From contig NZ_KB911585.1 of NCBI RefSeq assembly GCF_000383615.1, positions 530,939 to 594,938 of the forward strand: a stretch of DNA of 64,000 nt. Reading direction: 5' to 3'. The number at the start of each line of letters is the position of its first letter. The stretch's first letter is position 1. Made by a program: the position numbers and the translations under genes. Positions 51,592 to 62,690 of this stretch are shown piece after piece. This DNA comes from Streptomyces canus 299MFChir4.1 (GTDB taxonomy: Bacteria > Actinomycetota > Actinomycetes > Streptomycetales > Streptomycetaceae). A model generated the notes under the pieces. The model searched no databases. It saw only the letters and a program-made list of their open reading frames with translations, and had not been told where the DNA came from.

Positions 51592-52347
51592 TCACAGCCT
51601 GCCGGCGACCACCGCGGCGAAGGCGTCGGGTTGGTCGAACATGACGTTGTGCCCGGCGCCGGGGACGGTCACCACGTGCACGCCTGCCGCCTCCAGCGTC
51701 TCGCGCCCCTCCAGTGCGCCGCTGAGCTCCCCCTGGAGGTACACGCGGTCGATCGGCAGGCCTTCGAGAACGGCGCGCATCATGGGCGTCGATCCGCGCC
51801 TGAGCCCGGCCGCGCTGCGGTGCAGGGCGCGCGGGTCGGCCAGCCGCATGGTCGCTGCCCACAGCGGGCCGACCTTCTCGAGCACGCGCGCGTGGCCGCC
51901 CGCGACGAAGTCGTCCTCGTCGTAGGCGCCGATCCGGGTGCTGCCCGCGGTGGCCGGGGGCGCCGCGTCGAGGTTGGCCTCGGTGAGGACCAGCCGGGAC
52001 ACGAGCTCCGGCCTGCGGTGCGCGAGCACGAGCGCGACCGACCCGCCCATGCTGTGCGCGATCAGCTCGACGCAGGTCAGCCGCGCGGCGTCCAACGCGG
52101 CGGCCAGGGCGTCCGCGTGGTCCTCCAGCGTGTATCCGAAGTCCTCGGGACGGTCGCTGACGCCGTGTCCGGGCAGATCGACGAACAGGCTGCGCCGGCC
52201 CGCGAGTTCCGGCCGGGCCGCGATGTGTGCGTGATAGACGGCCGAGACCGCTCCCAGGCCGTGCACGTGCACGCGTGCCGGTTCCTCGCCGGGGGTCTCG
52301 GTCCAGCGGATGCAGCTTCCCTTGCCGTCGAACTCGGCCTGCCTCAT
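51592..52347 (-). CDS. Alpha/beta-fold hydrolase
   Basis: The 251-residue enzyme has the oxyanion region HVHGLGAVSAVY, the nucleophile elbow IAHSMGGSVAL (Ser) and the C-terminal His in VPGAGHNVMFDQPDAFAAVV, the classical triad arrangement. It is divergent from a PadR regulator with the palindromic operator at 52376-52397 just upstream (29 bp from its start), so PadR repression lifted by a phenolic or drug-like ligand is likely. The substrate may be an ester related to that ligand. Confidence 0.9.
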   Translation of the reverse strand: MRQAEFDGKGSCIRWTETPGEEPARVHVHGLGAVSAVYHAHIAARPELAGRRSLFVDLPGHGVSDRPEDFGYTLEDHADALAAALDAARLTCVELIAHSMGGSVALVLAHRRPELVSRLVLTEANLDAAPPATAGSTRIGAYDEDDFVAGGHARVLEKVGPLWAATMRLADPRALHRSAAGLRRGSTPMMRAVLEGLPIDRVYLQGELSGALEGRETLEAAGVHVVTVPGAGHNVMFDQPDAFAAVVAGRL

Positions 52348-52375
52348 GCGCCCTCCCTCTGTGCGTCACTCAGAC

Positions 52376-52397
52376 AATACATCGTCGGCGATGTATT
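52376..52397. promoter_or_regulatory. Probable PadR operator
   Basis: AATACATCG-TCGG-CGATGTATT is a perfect 9-bp-arm palindrome in the divergent gap between the hydrolase and padR-type genes. ATACAT/ATGTAT palindromes are typical PadR targets. Confidence 0.85.
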
Positions 52398-52453
52398 ACG
52401 AGATCGAGGTAAGGCGACAGGGATGTACAGCGTCGGTACGGCAGAATGCGTGC

Positions 52454-52987
52454 ATGCTGGAGCTCGCCATCCTCGGATTCCTCTACGACACCCCGCTGCA
52501 CGGCTACGAACTGCGCAAACGCCTCACGGCACTGGCGGGTCACGTACGCCCCGTGGCCGAGAGCACGCTGTACCCGGCCATCAAGCGGCTGGAGAAGGCG
52601 GGATTGCTGGCGCGTACGACGGAACCCGGCGCCGTGGCCGCGCCTCGCCATGTCCTGACACTCACGGACGAAGGCCGTCAGGAGTTGCGCGGCCGGCTCG
52701 CCGAACCGGCCGCGCGCGACGTCACCGACGAGAACCGGTGGTTCACGGTCCTCGCCTTCCTCCGGCACCTCGACGACGCCGGCGCTCAGGCGGCCGTACT
52801 GCGGCGCCGGCTCGCCTTCCTGGAGGAGCCCGCGAGCTTCTTCTACGAGGGTGACCGCCCGCTGAGCGCCGAGGAGGTGGACGATCCCTTCCGGCGCGGG
52901 GTGCTGACCATCGCCCGCGCCACGTCCCGGGCCGAACTCAGCTGGCTGCGGGAGACGATCGCGTCCCTCGACGGGGCTTCCAAGTAG
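52454..52987 (+). CDS. PadR-family transcriptional regulator
   Basis: The 177-residue protein starts with the PadR winged helix (LELAILGFLYDTPLHGYELRKRL; ESTLYPAIKRLEKAGLLA; HVLTLTDEGRQEL) and ends in a helical dimerisation region of the Vir-like subgroup. The ATG at 52454 fits the family N-terminus exactly. It should repress the divergent hydrolase and itself from the 52376-52397 site. Confidence 0.92.
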   Translation: MLELAILGFLYDTPLHGYELRKRLTALAGHVRPVAESTLYPAIKRLEKAGLLARTTEPGAVAAPRHVLTLTDEGRQELRGRLAEPAARDVTDENRWFTVLAFLRHLDDAGAQAAVLRRRLAFLEEPASFFYEGDRPLSAEEVDDPFRRGVLTIARATSRAELSWLRETIASLDGASK

Positions 52988-53041
52988 AGCCCGGCCCAGC
53001 GTCGAGGAGCGCCGCGCGAGCGCACGGTCCGAGTGAGCCGA

Positions 53042-54469
53042 TCACCGGGTCCGGGATCCGGGCTCCTCCGGTGCCGCGGGCGGCTCGGTCGGTGTCGGCG
53101 CGGGTGGGCCGAAGAGGACGGCCCTGGCCACGGTCGGGGCGAACAGGGCGGTGACGGGCTCGGAGAGGGTCAGGACCGCGCGGAAGGCCCGCCCCACCAC
53201 GGGGTCGCCGGGGGCGCGCTCCTGGACGCGGCTCAGGTACCACCCCGCGACCTGGTCCGCGAGCCCACCGTCGACCGCGGTGCCGACGGCGCCCGGCATC
53301 TTGCGGTCCGCTCCGGCGGAGATGTCCCACGCGAGCCGGGACGCCGCGAGGAGCGCCTGCTGCACGCGCCGTGTCGTCGGCGTCCGGCGCCGGTCGGCCA
53401 GCGTGTCCCGCAGGGCGACCGCGCTCATCGCGGCAACGGCCATGCCCTGCCCGTAGATCGGGTTGAAGGTGCACAGCGCGTCGCCGGTGGCGAGGAATCC
53501 TGCCGGGCGGCCGGGGAGGTCATAGCGTCGGCGGATGTTCGCGGTCCTTCGGTGGCCGAACGCCGGGGAGAGCGGTTCGGCCTCGGCCAGCCACCGATGC
53601 AGGAGCGGGTGCGGCAGCCTCTTGGCGTACGTCACGAACTCGTCGTCGCCCGTGGGCGGTTCGTCGCCGCGCAGGCCCGAGACGATCACCAGATGGCTGC
53701 CGTCCTCCAGGGGCAGCGCGCCTCCGGCGTGCACCTGTTCGGGGTCGGGATAGGCGTAGTAGCCGCGGGTCTGGCCGTCGAGGGCGCCGTTCCTGCCGCG
53801 GTAGACGCGGGAGGCGTAGGCGAGTCCGGTGTCGATGGTCTCCTCGTCCGGGCGCTCGGCGCCGATCGCCGTGAGCCACTGCGGGGCCTTCGTGCCGCTG
53901 CCGGAGGCGTCGACGACCAGATCGGCCTCCAGGGGGCGGGACTCCGCGCGGGCGTCGCCGGAGCGGTCGCGCACCAGCACTCCCCGCACGCGCGTGGCGT
54001 CACCGAGGAACCCGATGACGTCGGTCCCCTCCAGCACGCTGATCACCGGGTTGGCGAGGACCCGCCGGCGCACCAGCTCCTCGAGCTGCGCGCGGGAGCC
54101 GGTGTAGATGTGCGTCGACGCCGGCACCCGCCGGAACCAGCGGCCGCTCTGCCACAGCACCATGTCGGCAGGCATGCCCACGCGAGGCGCACCCGCCGCC
54201 TGCAGCTCCGCCAGGAATCCCGGCAGCAGTGACTCCAGGGCCGTCTGGCCGCCTTGGAGCAGGACGTGCGGGTGGCGGCCCTGCGGCACCCCCGGCCGTG
54301 GCTTCGCGCCCTCGGGGAACCGGTCGCGCTCGACGACGGTCACCCGGTCGGCGTGCCCGGCCAGGACGTGCGCCGCGAGCAGCCCCGCGAGGCTCCCGCC
54401 CACGACGACGGCATGCCGTTCGTCCCCGCCGCCTTCTCCCCGATGGCCTGTCCCTCCGGCAGAGTTCAC
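53042..54469 (-). CDS. FAD-dependent oxidoreductase/monooxygenase
   Basis: The 475-residue flavoprotein has the dinucleotide motif VVVGGSLAGLLAAHVL, a DASGSGTKAPQWL segment equivalent to the DG fingerprint of hydroxylases, and GDALCTFNPIYGQGMAVAAMSAVALRD, the second FAD-binding block. The group includes aromatic hydroxylases and geranylgeranyl-type reductases; the substrate is unknown. The GTG at 54469 is preferred for the GGGGGAGGG ribosome site six bases upstream. It converges with the PadR gene and could act in the same stress response. Confidence 0.85.
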   Translation of the reverse strand: MNSAGGTGHRGEGGGDERHAVVVGGSLAGLLAAHVLAGHADRVTVVERDRFPEGAKPRPGVPQGRHPHVLLQGGQTALESLLPGFLAELQAAGAPRVGMPADMVLWQSGRWFRRVPASTHIYTGSRAQLEELVRRRVLANPVISVLEGTDVIGFLGDATRVRGVLVRDRSGDARAESRPLEADLVVDASGSGTKAPQWLTAIGAERPDEETIDTGLAYASRVYRGRNGALDGQTRGYYAYPDPEQVHAGGALPLEDGSHLVIVSGLRGDEPPTGDDEFVTYAKRLPHPLLHRWLAEAEPLSPAFGHRRTANIRRRYDLPGRPAGFLATGDALCTFNPIYGQGMAVAAMSAVALRDTLADRRRTPTTRRVQQALLAASRLAWDISAGADRKMPGAVGTAVDGGLADQVAGWYLSRVQERAPGDPVVGRAFRAVLTLSEPVTALFAPTVARAVLFGPPAPTPTEPPAAPEEPGSRTR

Positions 54470-54733
54470 CGAATCCCTCCCCCTGGTCGTCACGTCGAGA
54501 GACGGCACAAGTATCCCGTCCCGCACAGGAGGTTGACCGTTTTCCGGCCCATCTGAGCGACACTGGACGCCCGCCCCAGGCCCGGCGCGGGGAGTGGACC
54601 GCGGTCCGCGCACCGGCGATGACGGCACCGCCCCACTCCGGCCCTCTTCTGCCGCCGGGGCTCCGACTTTAGGTTGAGAAGCAGAAGACGAACGTTCGCC
54701 AGGATCACGTCATGCAGGGGGAAGGTGATCGGC

Positions 54734-55030
54734 ATGTGGGCCAGGTTCCGAAGGTCCAGCGCCAGAGTCGTCGATGCGCTGCGCACCGAGACACCCACCG
54801 GCCGGGAAGGCCGCGCGCACAATCTTTTCGAGGCCGCGGCCGCGTACGTCTCGGCCTGCGCGGAGGACGACCAGGACCGGATCGACGAGGCGTCGGGCTG
54901 GGTGTCGCCGGAGGCATTGTCGTTCGGGGTCAACGAGCTGGCGTGCCGGGCCGTCATCGCCCTCGCGCGGGAGCGCGACGAGTCCCCGCGTACGGTGGCA
55001 CGTGCACTCCTCGGACTGCCGGCGGCCTGA
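54734..55030 (+). CDS. Small conserved hypothetical protein
   Basis: The product is a 98-residue, mostly helical protein (WARFRRSSARVVDALRTETPTGREGRAHNLFEAAAAYVSACAEDD; VNELACRAVIALARERDESP). GGGGGAAGG precedes the ATG. I recall similar Streptomyces-only hypotheticals but no function. Codon use is that of a real gene. Confidence 0.6.
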   Translation: MWARFRRSSARVVDALRTETPTGREGRAHNLFEAAAAYVSACAEDDQDRIDEASGWVSPEALSFGVNELACRAVIALARERDESPRTVARALLGLPAA

Positions 55031-55165
55031 ACGGCCGGCAATGGTGGTCGATTCGCCCCCGTCCAGCCGGAAAACTGCAGCTCCGGGTGTTCTTGGGAGT
55101 CGTGACAAGCGCCTTCCGCGCACACTAAGGTGCGCGCCGTTGGACCAACCGATGGGGAGGCTGTG

Positions 55166-56194
55166 ATGGCCGGGACGGACGAGGACACCGTCGCCGCCGC
55201 GGACGACGCGCTCTATGTGCTGACGGCGGTGCTGCTGACGCCGGCGAAGTTCCCGAGCGTGCTGGGCGACGACTATCCGGAGGCCTGCGCAGCGCTCGGT
55301 CTGGCACCGCTGGCGGACGGCTACGGCCTGGTGATCGGCCAGGACGGCAGCGGCGCCCGGTGGACGGTCGTCATCGACGACGTCTCGCTGGTCGCCGTCG
55401 CCATCGCGTCCTGGGACTGCGGCATGGAGTACGACCTGTCGCCCGACGAGCGCACGGTCGTGGCCGCCCTGCCGGGCTGGCCGCTCGCGGTCGCCGTCGC
55501 CGCGCCCGGGGTGCCGGCGCCGCACGATCCCGATCCGGACGCCGCCGACGGCCCGCCGCTGACGCCGCCGGACACGTCCACGTGGGGTTCCGCCCAGCGG
55601 CGTCTGGGCGCCGACGAGATCGCGCTCCGGTGGGCGATGTGGCGGGAACAGATCAATGACACGGACTTCCTGAGACCGAACGGCGGGGCTGCGGGGGGCG
55701 ACAGGGGTGACAAGGCCGTGGACGGCAGGACCGCGGACGGCGTGACCACCGACGGCCTGACCACGGACGGCGCGCCCAGGGACGCGGACGCCTCCGCCCG
55801 CGATGCTTCGCCGGACAAGGCTCTGGACAAGGCCCCGGGCGGTGGGGAGGCGGCAGACAGCTCAGCCGGCGACACGGCTGCGGGACCCACCGCCTCAGGT
55901 GGGCCGGGGAAGGGAGGCCCCAAGGGCCACAGCGGCGTCCGGCGTGTCCTCGCGGAGGCCCGCGCCTACGTGGATTCGCCGCCGCCCCTGGGGCGCGTCC
56001 GGTCGTCCTTCGCGTCGGGCGACGCACGGACGCTGCGCGCCGACGGTCCCGGCTGGTCACTGGTCGCCAGGACCGACGACATCGCGTTCGTGCTGCTCGA
56101 CGACGAGCCCGGGGAGGTCCTGCCGGTGGGCCGGGGCCCCGAGCTGCCAGGACTGCTGGAAGCGCTCGACAAGCTGGCCGTACGTCCCAGCTGA
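55166..56194 (+). CDS. Hypothetical two-part protein with low-complexity linker
   Basis: The 342-residue acidic protein has a folded N-terminal half (ALYVLTAVLLTPAKFPSVLGDDYPEACAALGLAPL; WTVVIDDVSLVAVAIASWDCGMEYDLS), a repetitive linker rich in DG, TTDG and DK (about 180-245) and a short C-terminal domain (VRRVLAEARAYVDSPPPLGRVRSSF; VARTDDIAFVLLDDEPGEVLPVGRGPELPGLLEALDKL). GGGGAGG five bases before the ATG fixes the start. No family is recognised; it appears Streptomyces-specific. Confidence 0.7.
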   Translation: MAGTDEDTVAAADDALYVLTAVLLTPAKFPSVLGDDYPEACAALGLAPLADGYGLVIGQDGSGARWTVVIDDVSLVAVAIASWDCGMEYDLSPDERTVVAALPGWPLAVAVAAPGVPAPHDPDPDAADGPPLTPPDTSTWGSAQRRLGADEIALRWAMWREQINDTDFLRPNGGAAGGDRGDKAVDGRTADGVTTDGLTTDGAPRDADASARDASPDKALDKAPGGGEAADSSAGDTAAGPTASGGPGKGGPKGHSGVRRVLAEARAYVDSPPPLGRVRSSFASGDARTLRADGPGWSLVARTDDIAFVLLDDEPGEVLPVGRGPELPGLLEALDKLAVRPS

Positions 56195-56203
56195 GCCGCC
56201 GCG

Positions 56204-56243
56204 CCGCACCGTCCGGGTCTTGTCGTGCTCCCGGCCGGTGCGG
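56204..56243. terminator. Hairpin between two convergent genes
   Basis: CCGCACCG-T-CCGGG and CCCGG-C-CGGTGCGG form a 13-bp stem with one mismatch and a 12-nt loop, ten bases after the upstream gene's stop and five bases from the convergent gene's stop. It is well placed to serve both. Confidence 0.7.
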
Positions 56244-56248
56244 GTGTG

Positions 56249-56431
56249 TCAGCGGCCGATCTCCTTGCGGGTGACGCGGCGCAGCCGACGCCGCTGTGCG
56301 GGGTCCAGGGTGAGGTACGCGGCGGCCGGGACTCCCACGATGATCAGGAACGAGGCCCACCACGGCAGCCAGAACAGCAGGAGCAGCCCGACCGCCACTC
56401 CCCCTGCGGCGATCTTCGCGTTCTTCGACAT
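56249..56431 (-). CDS. Small two-helix membrane protein
   Basis: The 60-residue protein has two adjacent hydrophobic segments (IAAGGVAVGLLLLFWLPWW and FLIIVGVPAAAYLTL) and a basic tail (QRRRLRRVTRKEIGR) that probably stays in the cytosol. AAGGAGG lies just upstream of the ATG. It is a typical Streptomyces small membrane protein of unknown function. Confidence 0.7.
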   Translation of the reverse strand: MSKNAKIAAGGVAVGLLLLFWLPWWASFLIIVGVPAAAYLTLDPAQRRRLRRVTRKEIGR

Positions 56432-56560
56432 GTACGTCGCCTCCTTCGCGGCGGTTGCCGCTCTCTGTCCAGGAAACGGGTCCGCGCTTCCCGCAGTTCC
56501 GCACCGCGCCCCTGAGACATCCCTGAGACCTTGCCCTGAGACGCCCCGGATGCGCGTCGC

Positions 56561-57619
56561 CTAGCGGTCCGCCCGCAGCGGCTCGCCCACCTCGTGCATG
56601 TGACTCAGGGCCTGTCGGTAGGAGTCGACGAGTCCTGTCTCCGTGTAGGGGATACCCAGATCCCGGCAGTGCGCGCGCACCAGGGGCTGCGCGAGGCGCA
56701 GATGGGGCCGGGGCATGCTGGGGAAGAGGTGGTGCTCGATCTGGTAGTTGAGCCCGCCGAGGAACCAGTCGGTGAGGGTGCCGCCGCGGATGTTGCGGGA
56801 GGTGAGCACCTGCCGACGCAGGTGGCCCCAGGACTCGCCGTCCGGGTCCGGCATCTCCATGCCCTTGTGGTTGGGGGCGAAGGCCATCCCGAGGTGCAGG
56901 CCGAACAGCGCCTGGTGGACGGCCGCGAAGGCGAGTGCCTTACCGGGGGACATGGTGGTCAGCAGCAGCGTGGCGTAGGCGGCGACGTGGCTCACCAGGA
57001 GGGCGCCCTCGACGGCACGCTCCCCGGGTGTCTGTCGGCGCAGGTCCCGGAAGCCCTGGATCTTCAGGGCGATGCCTTCGAGGAGGGTGAGCGGGAAGAA
57101 CAGCCAGGCCTGGTGGCGGGTGAGCCAGCGCCTGAAGCCGGTGCGTCCGGCCGCCTGCTCGCCGGTGAAGACGAGGACGTCGGCGGCGACGTCGGGGTCC
57201 TTGTCGATGTGGTTGGGGTTGGCGTGGTGACGGTTGTGCTTCTGGTTCCACCAGGAGTAGCTCATCCCGAGCAGCAGGTTGCCGTGGACGAGGCCTACGA
57301 CGCGGCCGGTCGCTTTGTCGCCGGTGATCTGCGCATGGCCCGCGTCGTGCCCTATGAAGGCGCTGCGGGCGCAGAACACGGCCAGGAGCGGGGCCAGCAG
57401 CAGGGTGCGCCAGGAGTCGCCGGACAGGGCGACGGCCGTGACGATCCCGGCGAGGGCGAGCGCGTTGACGGCGACGGTGCGGGCGTACCAGCTGTGACGG
57501 CGGTCCAGGAGGCCCCGGGCCTTCACCGCGCGCAGTAGGGGGGCGAACTCGCTGCCACCGGGCGAGGGACCGGACGTACCGCGCGGGCGGGGTGCGACGG
57601 TGACGGTGCTCTGGGACAT
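56561..57619 (-). CDS. Membrane fatty acid desaturase
   Basis: The 352-residue protein has the three histidine boxes of acyl desaturases, HDAGH, HNRHH and QIEHH, which bind a di-iron centre. QIEHH is typical of front-end or DesA3-like enzymes. Four hydrophobic stretches anchor it. It would introduce double bonds into membrane lipid acyl chains, for example in the cold. No fused cytochrome b5 or adjacent ferredoxin reductase is present, so the electron donor lies elsewhere. Confidence 0.92.
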   Translation of the reverse strand: MSQSTVTVAPRPRGTSGPSPGGSEFAPLLRAVKARGLLDRRHSWYARTVAVNALALAGIVTAVALSGDSWRTLLLAPLLAVFCARSAFIGHDAGHAQITGDKATGRVVGLVHGNLLLGMSYSWWNQKHNRHHANPNHIDKDPDVAADVLVFTGEQAAGRTGFRRWLTRHQAWLFFPLTLLEGIALKIQGFRDLRRQTPGERAVEGALLVSHVAAYATLLLTTMSPGKALAFAAVHQALFGLHLGMAFAPNHKGMEMPDPDGESWGHLRRQVLTSRNIRGGTLTDWFLGGLNYQIEHHLFPSMPRPHLRLAQPLVRAHCRDLGIPYTETGLVDSYRQALSHMHEVGEPLRADR

Positions 57620-57859
57620 GTCCGGGCTCCGGCTCTCTCAGGAAACGTGCTGACCTGAGGAAACGTACGGAGCGACGACCTGTCGCGACCATGTGGCGGC
57701 CCCCCGTGTGCGTGCGGGGGTCAGCACCGGGCGGACAGGGGGGTTGCCAACACCCCCCGCGCGACATGCGTTTCGGGCCACTGCCACGAAGGCCCGAGTG
57801 GTGATGTACCCTCGACCACCCCGACGACGTAGTCAAGTTTGAGGAGTCCCGCGATCTCT

Positions 57860-60687
57860 GTGCAGAGGGTACCCGCGGCATCACCGTCCGAGATCTCCGA
57901 ACTGGCCTCGTGCCGCGCCGTGTTCGTGCCCGGCGACCCCGCCCGCACCGGCCGTGTCGCCTTCTGGCAGCCCGACGGCGCTCCTCCTCCCGCCGTCGCG
58001 GCGGGAACGGTCGAGGACCTCGCGCTCGTGACGCCCGGCGACGACGCTGTGGAACTGGTCAGGCTGCCTGTGGTGTTGCTCCCGGTCCGCGTCGCCCTGC
58101 CGGTCCTCACGCGTGCGCGTACCTCCACGCACGGGCACCGGGCCACCGTCTTCTGGGGCGCCGCGGCCGTGCTGGCACTGCAGTGCGTGGCGCGCGGGCT
58201 GCTGCTGCCCGGTCTGTCCGCCACCGACCAGGACGCCTGGCGGGTGGGACCCCTGGGCCCCGCGGACGTCGAGCGGGTCCGCAGGCTGGCCGCCGCCATG
58301 CCGCCCGAGGCGCACGCCGTACCGCTGAGTACCGCCGAGCCGCTGCGGCTGCCCGAGCCCGAACAGCTGCTGCGCGCCTTCCTGGACGCGGTCGCCGACG
58401 CCCTGCCCCGTTCTCCCGCGGCGCCCCTCGTGACGGGCGGACCCGTCTACGCCGCCCAGGAACCGCGGCACGTGCCCGAGCAGCGGGCGTGGGCGGCGGA
58501 TGTCGCCGCGGGCCACGACGCGGGCGTACGGATCTCGTTGCGGATCGAGGTGAGCGGCCTGACCGGTGGTGAGGCGCCCGCCTTCCGGGCCGTCCTCCAG
58601 GTGCACAGCGTGAGCGATCCGACGATCGTGGCGGACGCCGCCGACGTATGGGGCGGCGCCAGTGCCTTCGGCGCCCACGCGCGGATGGACTGCCTGCTCG
58701 CGCTCCGCAGGGCCGCGCGCGCGTGGCCCCCGCTCGCCCCGCTGCTCTCGGCGGCCGTCCCGGACGCGGTCGAACTCGCCGACGAGGAGATCACCGATCT
58801 GCTCGGCACGGGCGCACACGCCCTGTCGGACGTGGGCGTCGAGGTGCACTGGCCGAAGGACATGGCCAGAAAGCTCACCACGCGCGCGACGGTCGGTCCG
58901 CCGGACGACCACGGCGGGGCGTCGGCGGACACTCCGTCGTTCCTGTCCGCCGACGCCCTGCTCGCGTTCGACTGGTGGTTCGCACTGGGCGACCAGCAGC
59001 TGACGCGCGAGGAGCTGGACCGGCTCGCCGAGGCCAACCGGCCTGTGGTGCGGCTGCGCGACCAGTGGGTGCTGGTCGACCCGCGCGAGGTGCGCCGGGC
59101 CCGCGCCCGGCAGGACCACAAGGTGACGCCCGTCGACGCCCTGAGGGCCGCTCTGACGGGCTCCGCCGAGGTCGAGGGGCATCCGGTCGATGTGCAGCCC
59201 ACCGGGTGGCTGGCGGCCCTGCGGGACCGGCTGGCGGACCCGGAGGGCCAGGAGCCGGTCCCGCAGCCCGCCGCGCTCGCCGCGCCCCTGCGGGACTACC
59301 AGCGCCGGGGCCTGAACTGGCTGGCCCGCATGACGTCCTCGGGCCTCGGCTGCTGCCTGGCCGACGACATGGGACTCGGCAAGACGATCACGTTGATCGC
59401 GCTGCATCTGCACCGGCAGACCGACCCGGCGAGCGCCGGCCCCACCCTCGTGGTGTGCCCGACATCCCTGATGGGCAACTGGCAGCGCGAGATCGAGAAG
59501 TTCGCACCGGGTACGCCCGTGCGCCGCTTCCACGGTCCGCAACGCGAGCTCGACGGCCTGGCCGACGGGGAGTTCGTGCTCACCACCTACGGCACCATGC
59601 GCCTGGACGCGCCCCGGCTCGCCGAAGCCGGGTGGGGCATGGTCGTGGCCGACGAGGCGCAGCACGTGAAGAACCCGTACTCGGCGACCGCCCGGGAGCT
59701 GCGCTCCATCGGGGCACGCGCACGCGTGGCGCTCACCGGAACCCCGGTGGAGAACAACCTGTCGGAGCTGTGGGCGATCCTCGACTGGACGACTCCCGGG
59801 CTGCTGGGCCGGCTCGGCACCTTCCGGGCCCGTTACGCCCAGGCCGTCGAGAGCGGTCAGGACCCGGCCGCCGCGGAGCGTCTGGCCCGGCTGGTGCGCC
59901 CCTTCCTGCTGCGGCGCCGCAAGTCGGATCCCGGGATCGCCCCCGAGCTGCCACCGAAGACCGAGACCGACCGTGCCGTGTCGCTGACCCCGGAACAGAC
60001 CGGCCTGTACGAGGCCGTGGTGCGCGAGACCCTGGCGGAGATCTCCGGCGCGGACAGCATGGCGCGGCGCGGGCTGATCGTGAAGCTGCTGACCGGGCTG
60101 AAGCAGATCTGCAACCACCCGGCGCAGTTCCTCAAGGAGGAGGAACCGGTCGTCGTCGGCCGTTCCGGCAAGCTGGAACTGCTGGACGAGCTCCTCGACA
60201 CCATCGTCGCCGAAGGGGCGAGCGTCCTGGTGTTCACGCAGTACGTGCGCATGGCCCGTCTGCTCGAGCGGCATCTCGCGGCGCGCGGGCTGCCGTCGCA
60301 GTTCCTGCACGGCGGGACGCCGGTCGTCCGGCGTGAGGCGATGGTGCGCAGCTTCCAGGAGGGTGAGGTGCCCGTGTTCCTGCTGTCGTTGAAGGCGGCG
60401 GGCACCGGCCTGAACCTCACCCGGGCCGAGCACGTCGTGCACTACGACCGCTGGTGGAACCCGGCCGTGGAGGCGCAGGCCACCGACCGCGCGTACCGCA
60501 TCGGACAGACGCGCCCCGTGCAGGTGCACCGGCTGATCGCCGAGGGGACGGTCGAGGACCGTATCGCCGACATGCTGCGCCGCAAGCGGGAGTTGGCCGA
60601 CGCGGTGCTCGGTGCCGGCGAGGTGGCGCTGACGGAGCTGACGGACGCGGAGCTGGCCGATCTGGTGGAACTGCGAGGGGGCGCACG

Positions 60688-60691
<4 letters not shown>
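57860..60691 (+). CDS. SNF2-family helicase/ATPase
   Basis: The roughly 943-residue protein has an N-terminal SNF2-associated bacterial region (about 1-460) and a complete Swi2/Snf2 motor: Walker A DDMGLGKT (about 501), TYGTM, DEAQHVKN (about 598), LTGTPVENN and the C-terminal motifs SLKAAGTGLNLTRAEHVVHYDRWWNPAVEAQATDRAYRIGQTR (read as separate blocks). The GTG at 57860 is chosen; a TTG at 57839 is possible. Its stop overlaps the SWIM-protein start by ATGA, so they form a coupled pair, probably in DNA repair or remodelling. Confidence 0.93.
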
Positions 60692-62001
<1,310 letters not shown>

Positions 62002-62169
62002 TTCGGCCAGGCCCCTCAGGAGGGTGCTGCTGCGCCAGGCCAAGCTGCCCGGGTCGGACGCGAAGGCGAGCGCGGGCCGATGGCGCAGCAGCAGACTCAC
62101 GGCGACGGTCGCCTCCGCACGGGCCAGCGGGGTGCCCAGGCAATGGTGCGGGCCGTGCCCGACGCCTCC

Positions 62170-62205
62170 CGCGATCCGCTGCCCGACCCCGACCGCTCCC
62201 ACGGC
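62170..62205 (+). other. Inverted P450 segment (36 bp, post-K-helix region)
   Basis: The plus strand reads RDPLPDPDRSHG. Reversing exactly these 36 bases on the minus strand gives RN-RDPLPDPDRSHG-GGVGHGPHHCLG, matching the usual P450 order NRDP...heme loop. The segment is a whole number of codons. No inverted repeat flanks it. Confidence 0.7.
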
Positions 62206-62212
62206 GTTCCGC

Positions 62213-62286
62213 TTCGCGGCCGAGCCGCTCGACATCGACGGCACCCGGATCGAGGCGGGGGACTCCGTGCTGATCTCGCTCGCGGC
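62213..62286 (+). other. Inverted P450 segment (74 bp, beta-sheet 1 region)
   Basis: The plus strand reads FAAEPLDIDGTRIEAGDSVL then ISLAA, the strongly conserved P450 block after the ExxR helix. Flipping it in place joins TRPR before it and RNRDP after it in frame. The only flanking homology is CGC/GCG. Confidence 0.85.
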
Positions 62287-62298
62287 GCGTGGACGGGT

Positions 62299-62319
62299 GA
62301 GTTGCAGCGCAGGGACTCC
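62299..62319 (+). other. Candidate inverted P450 segment (about 21 bp) carrying the ExxR motif
   Basis: The minus strand here lacks the invariant ExxR motif (GPAVGVPALQLTR). The plus strand reads ELQRRDS, which fits ExxR when flipped (GPAV-ELQRRDS-TRPRF). Being short, this could be chance, and exact ends are uncertain by a codon. Confidence 0.5.
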
Positions 62320-62690
62320 GACGGCCGGTCCGGTCAGACCCGGTTCGGCGCGGAGCAGGGCGAGTTGGTCCGGGTAGGTCAACAGCGCGTGGACGGTTCC
62401 GGAGATCAGGTCGACGGTCGTCTCGTGACCCGCGACAAGGATCAGGAAGGCCATGCCGAGGATCTCCTCGGAGTGAGGTCGGAGGCTGCCGCGAAGTCAC
62501 CGAGCAGACCTGACGCCCGCCCTTCGCGTCCCCGGGCGATCAGATCGGTGAGGTACACGGTCAGTGCGGCTCCGGCGGTGGTTGCCGCATCGGGCGATGT
62601 CGACCTGACCAGTTCGTCGGACCAGGCGTGGAACACCGCGTGGTCGGCCGCGGGCACGCCCAGCAGGCCGCAGATCACCGCGACGGGCCG

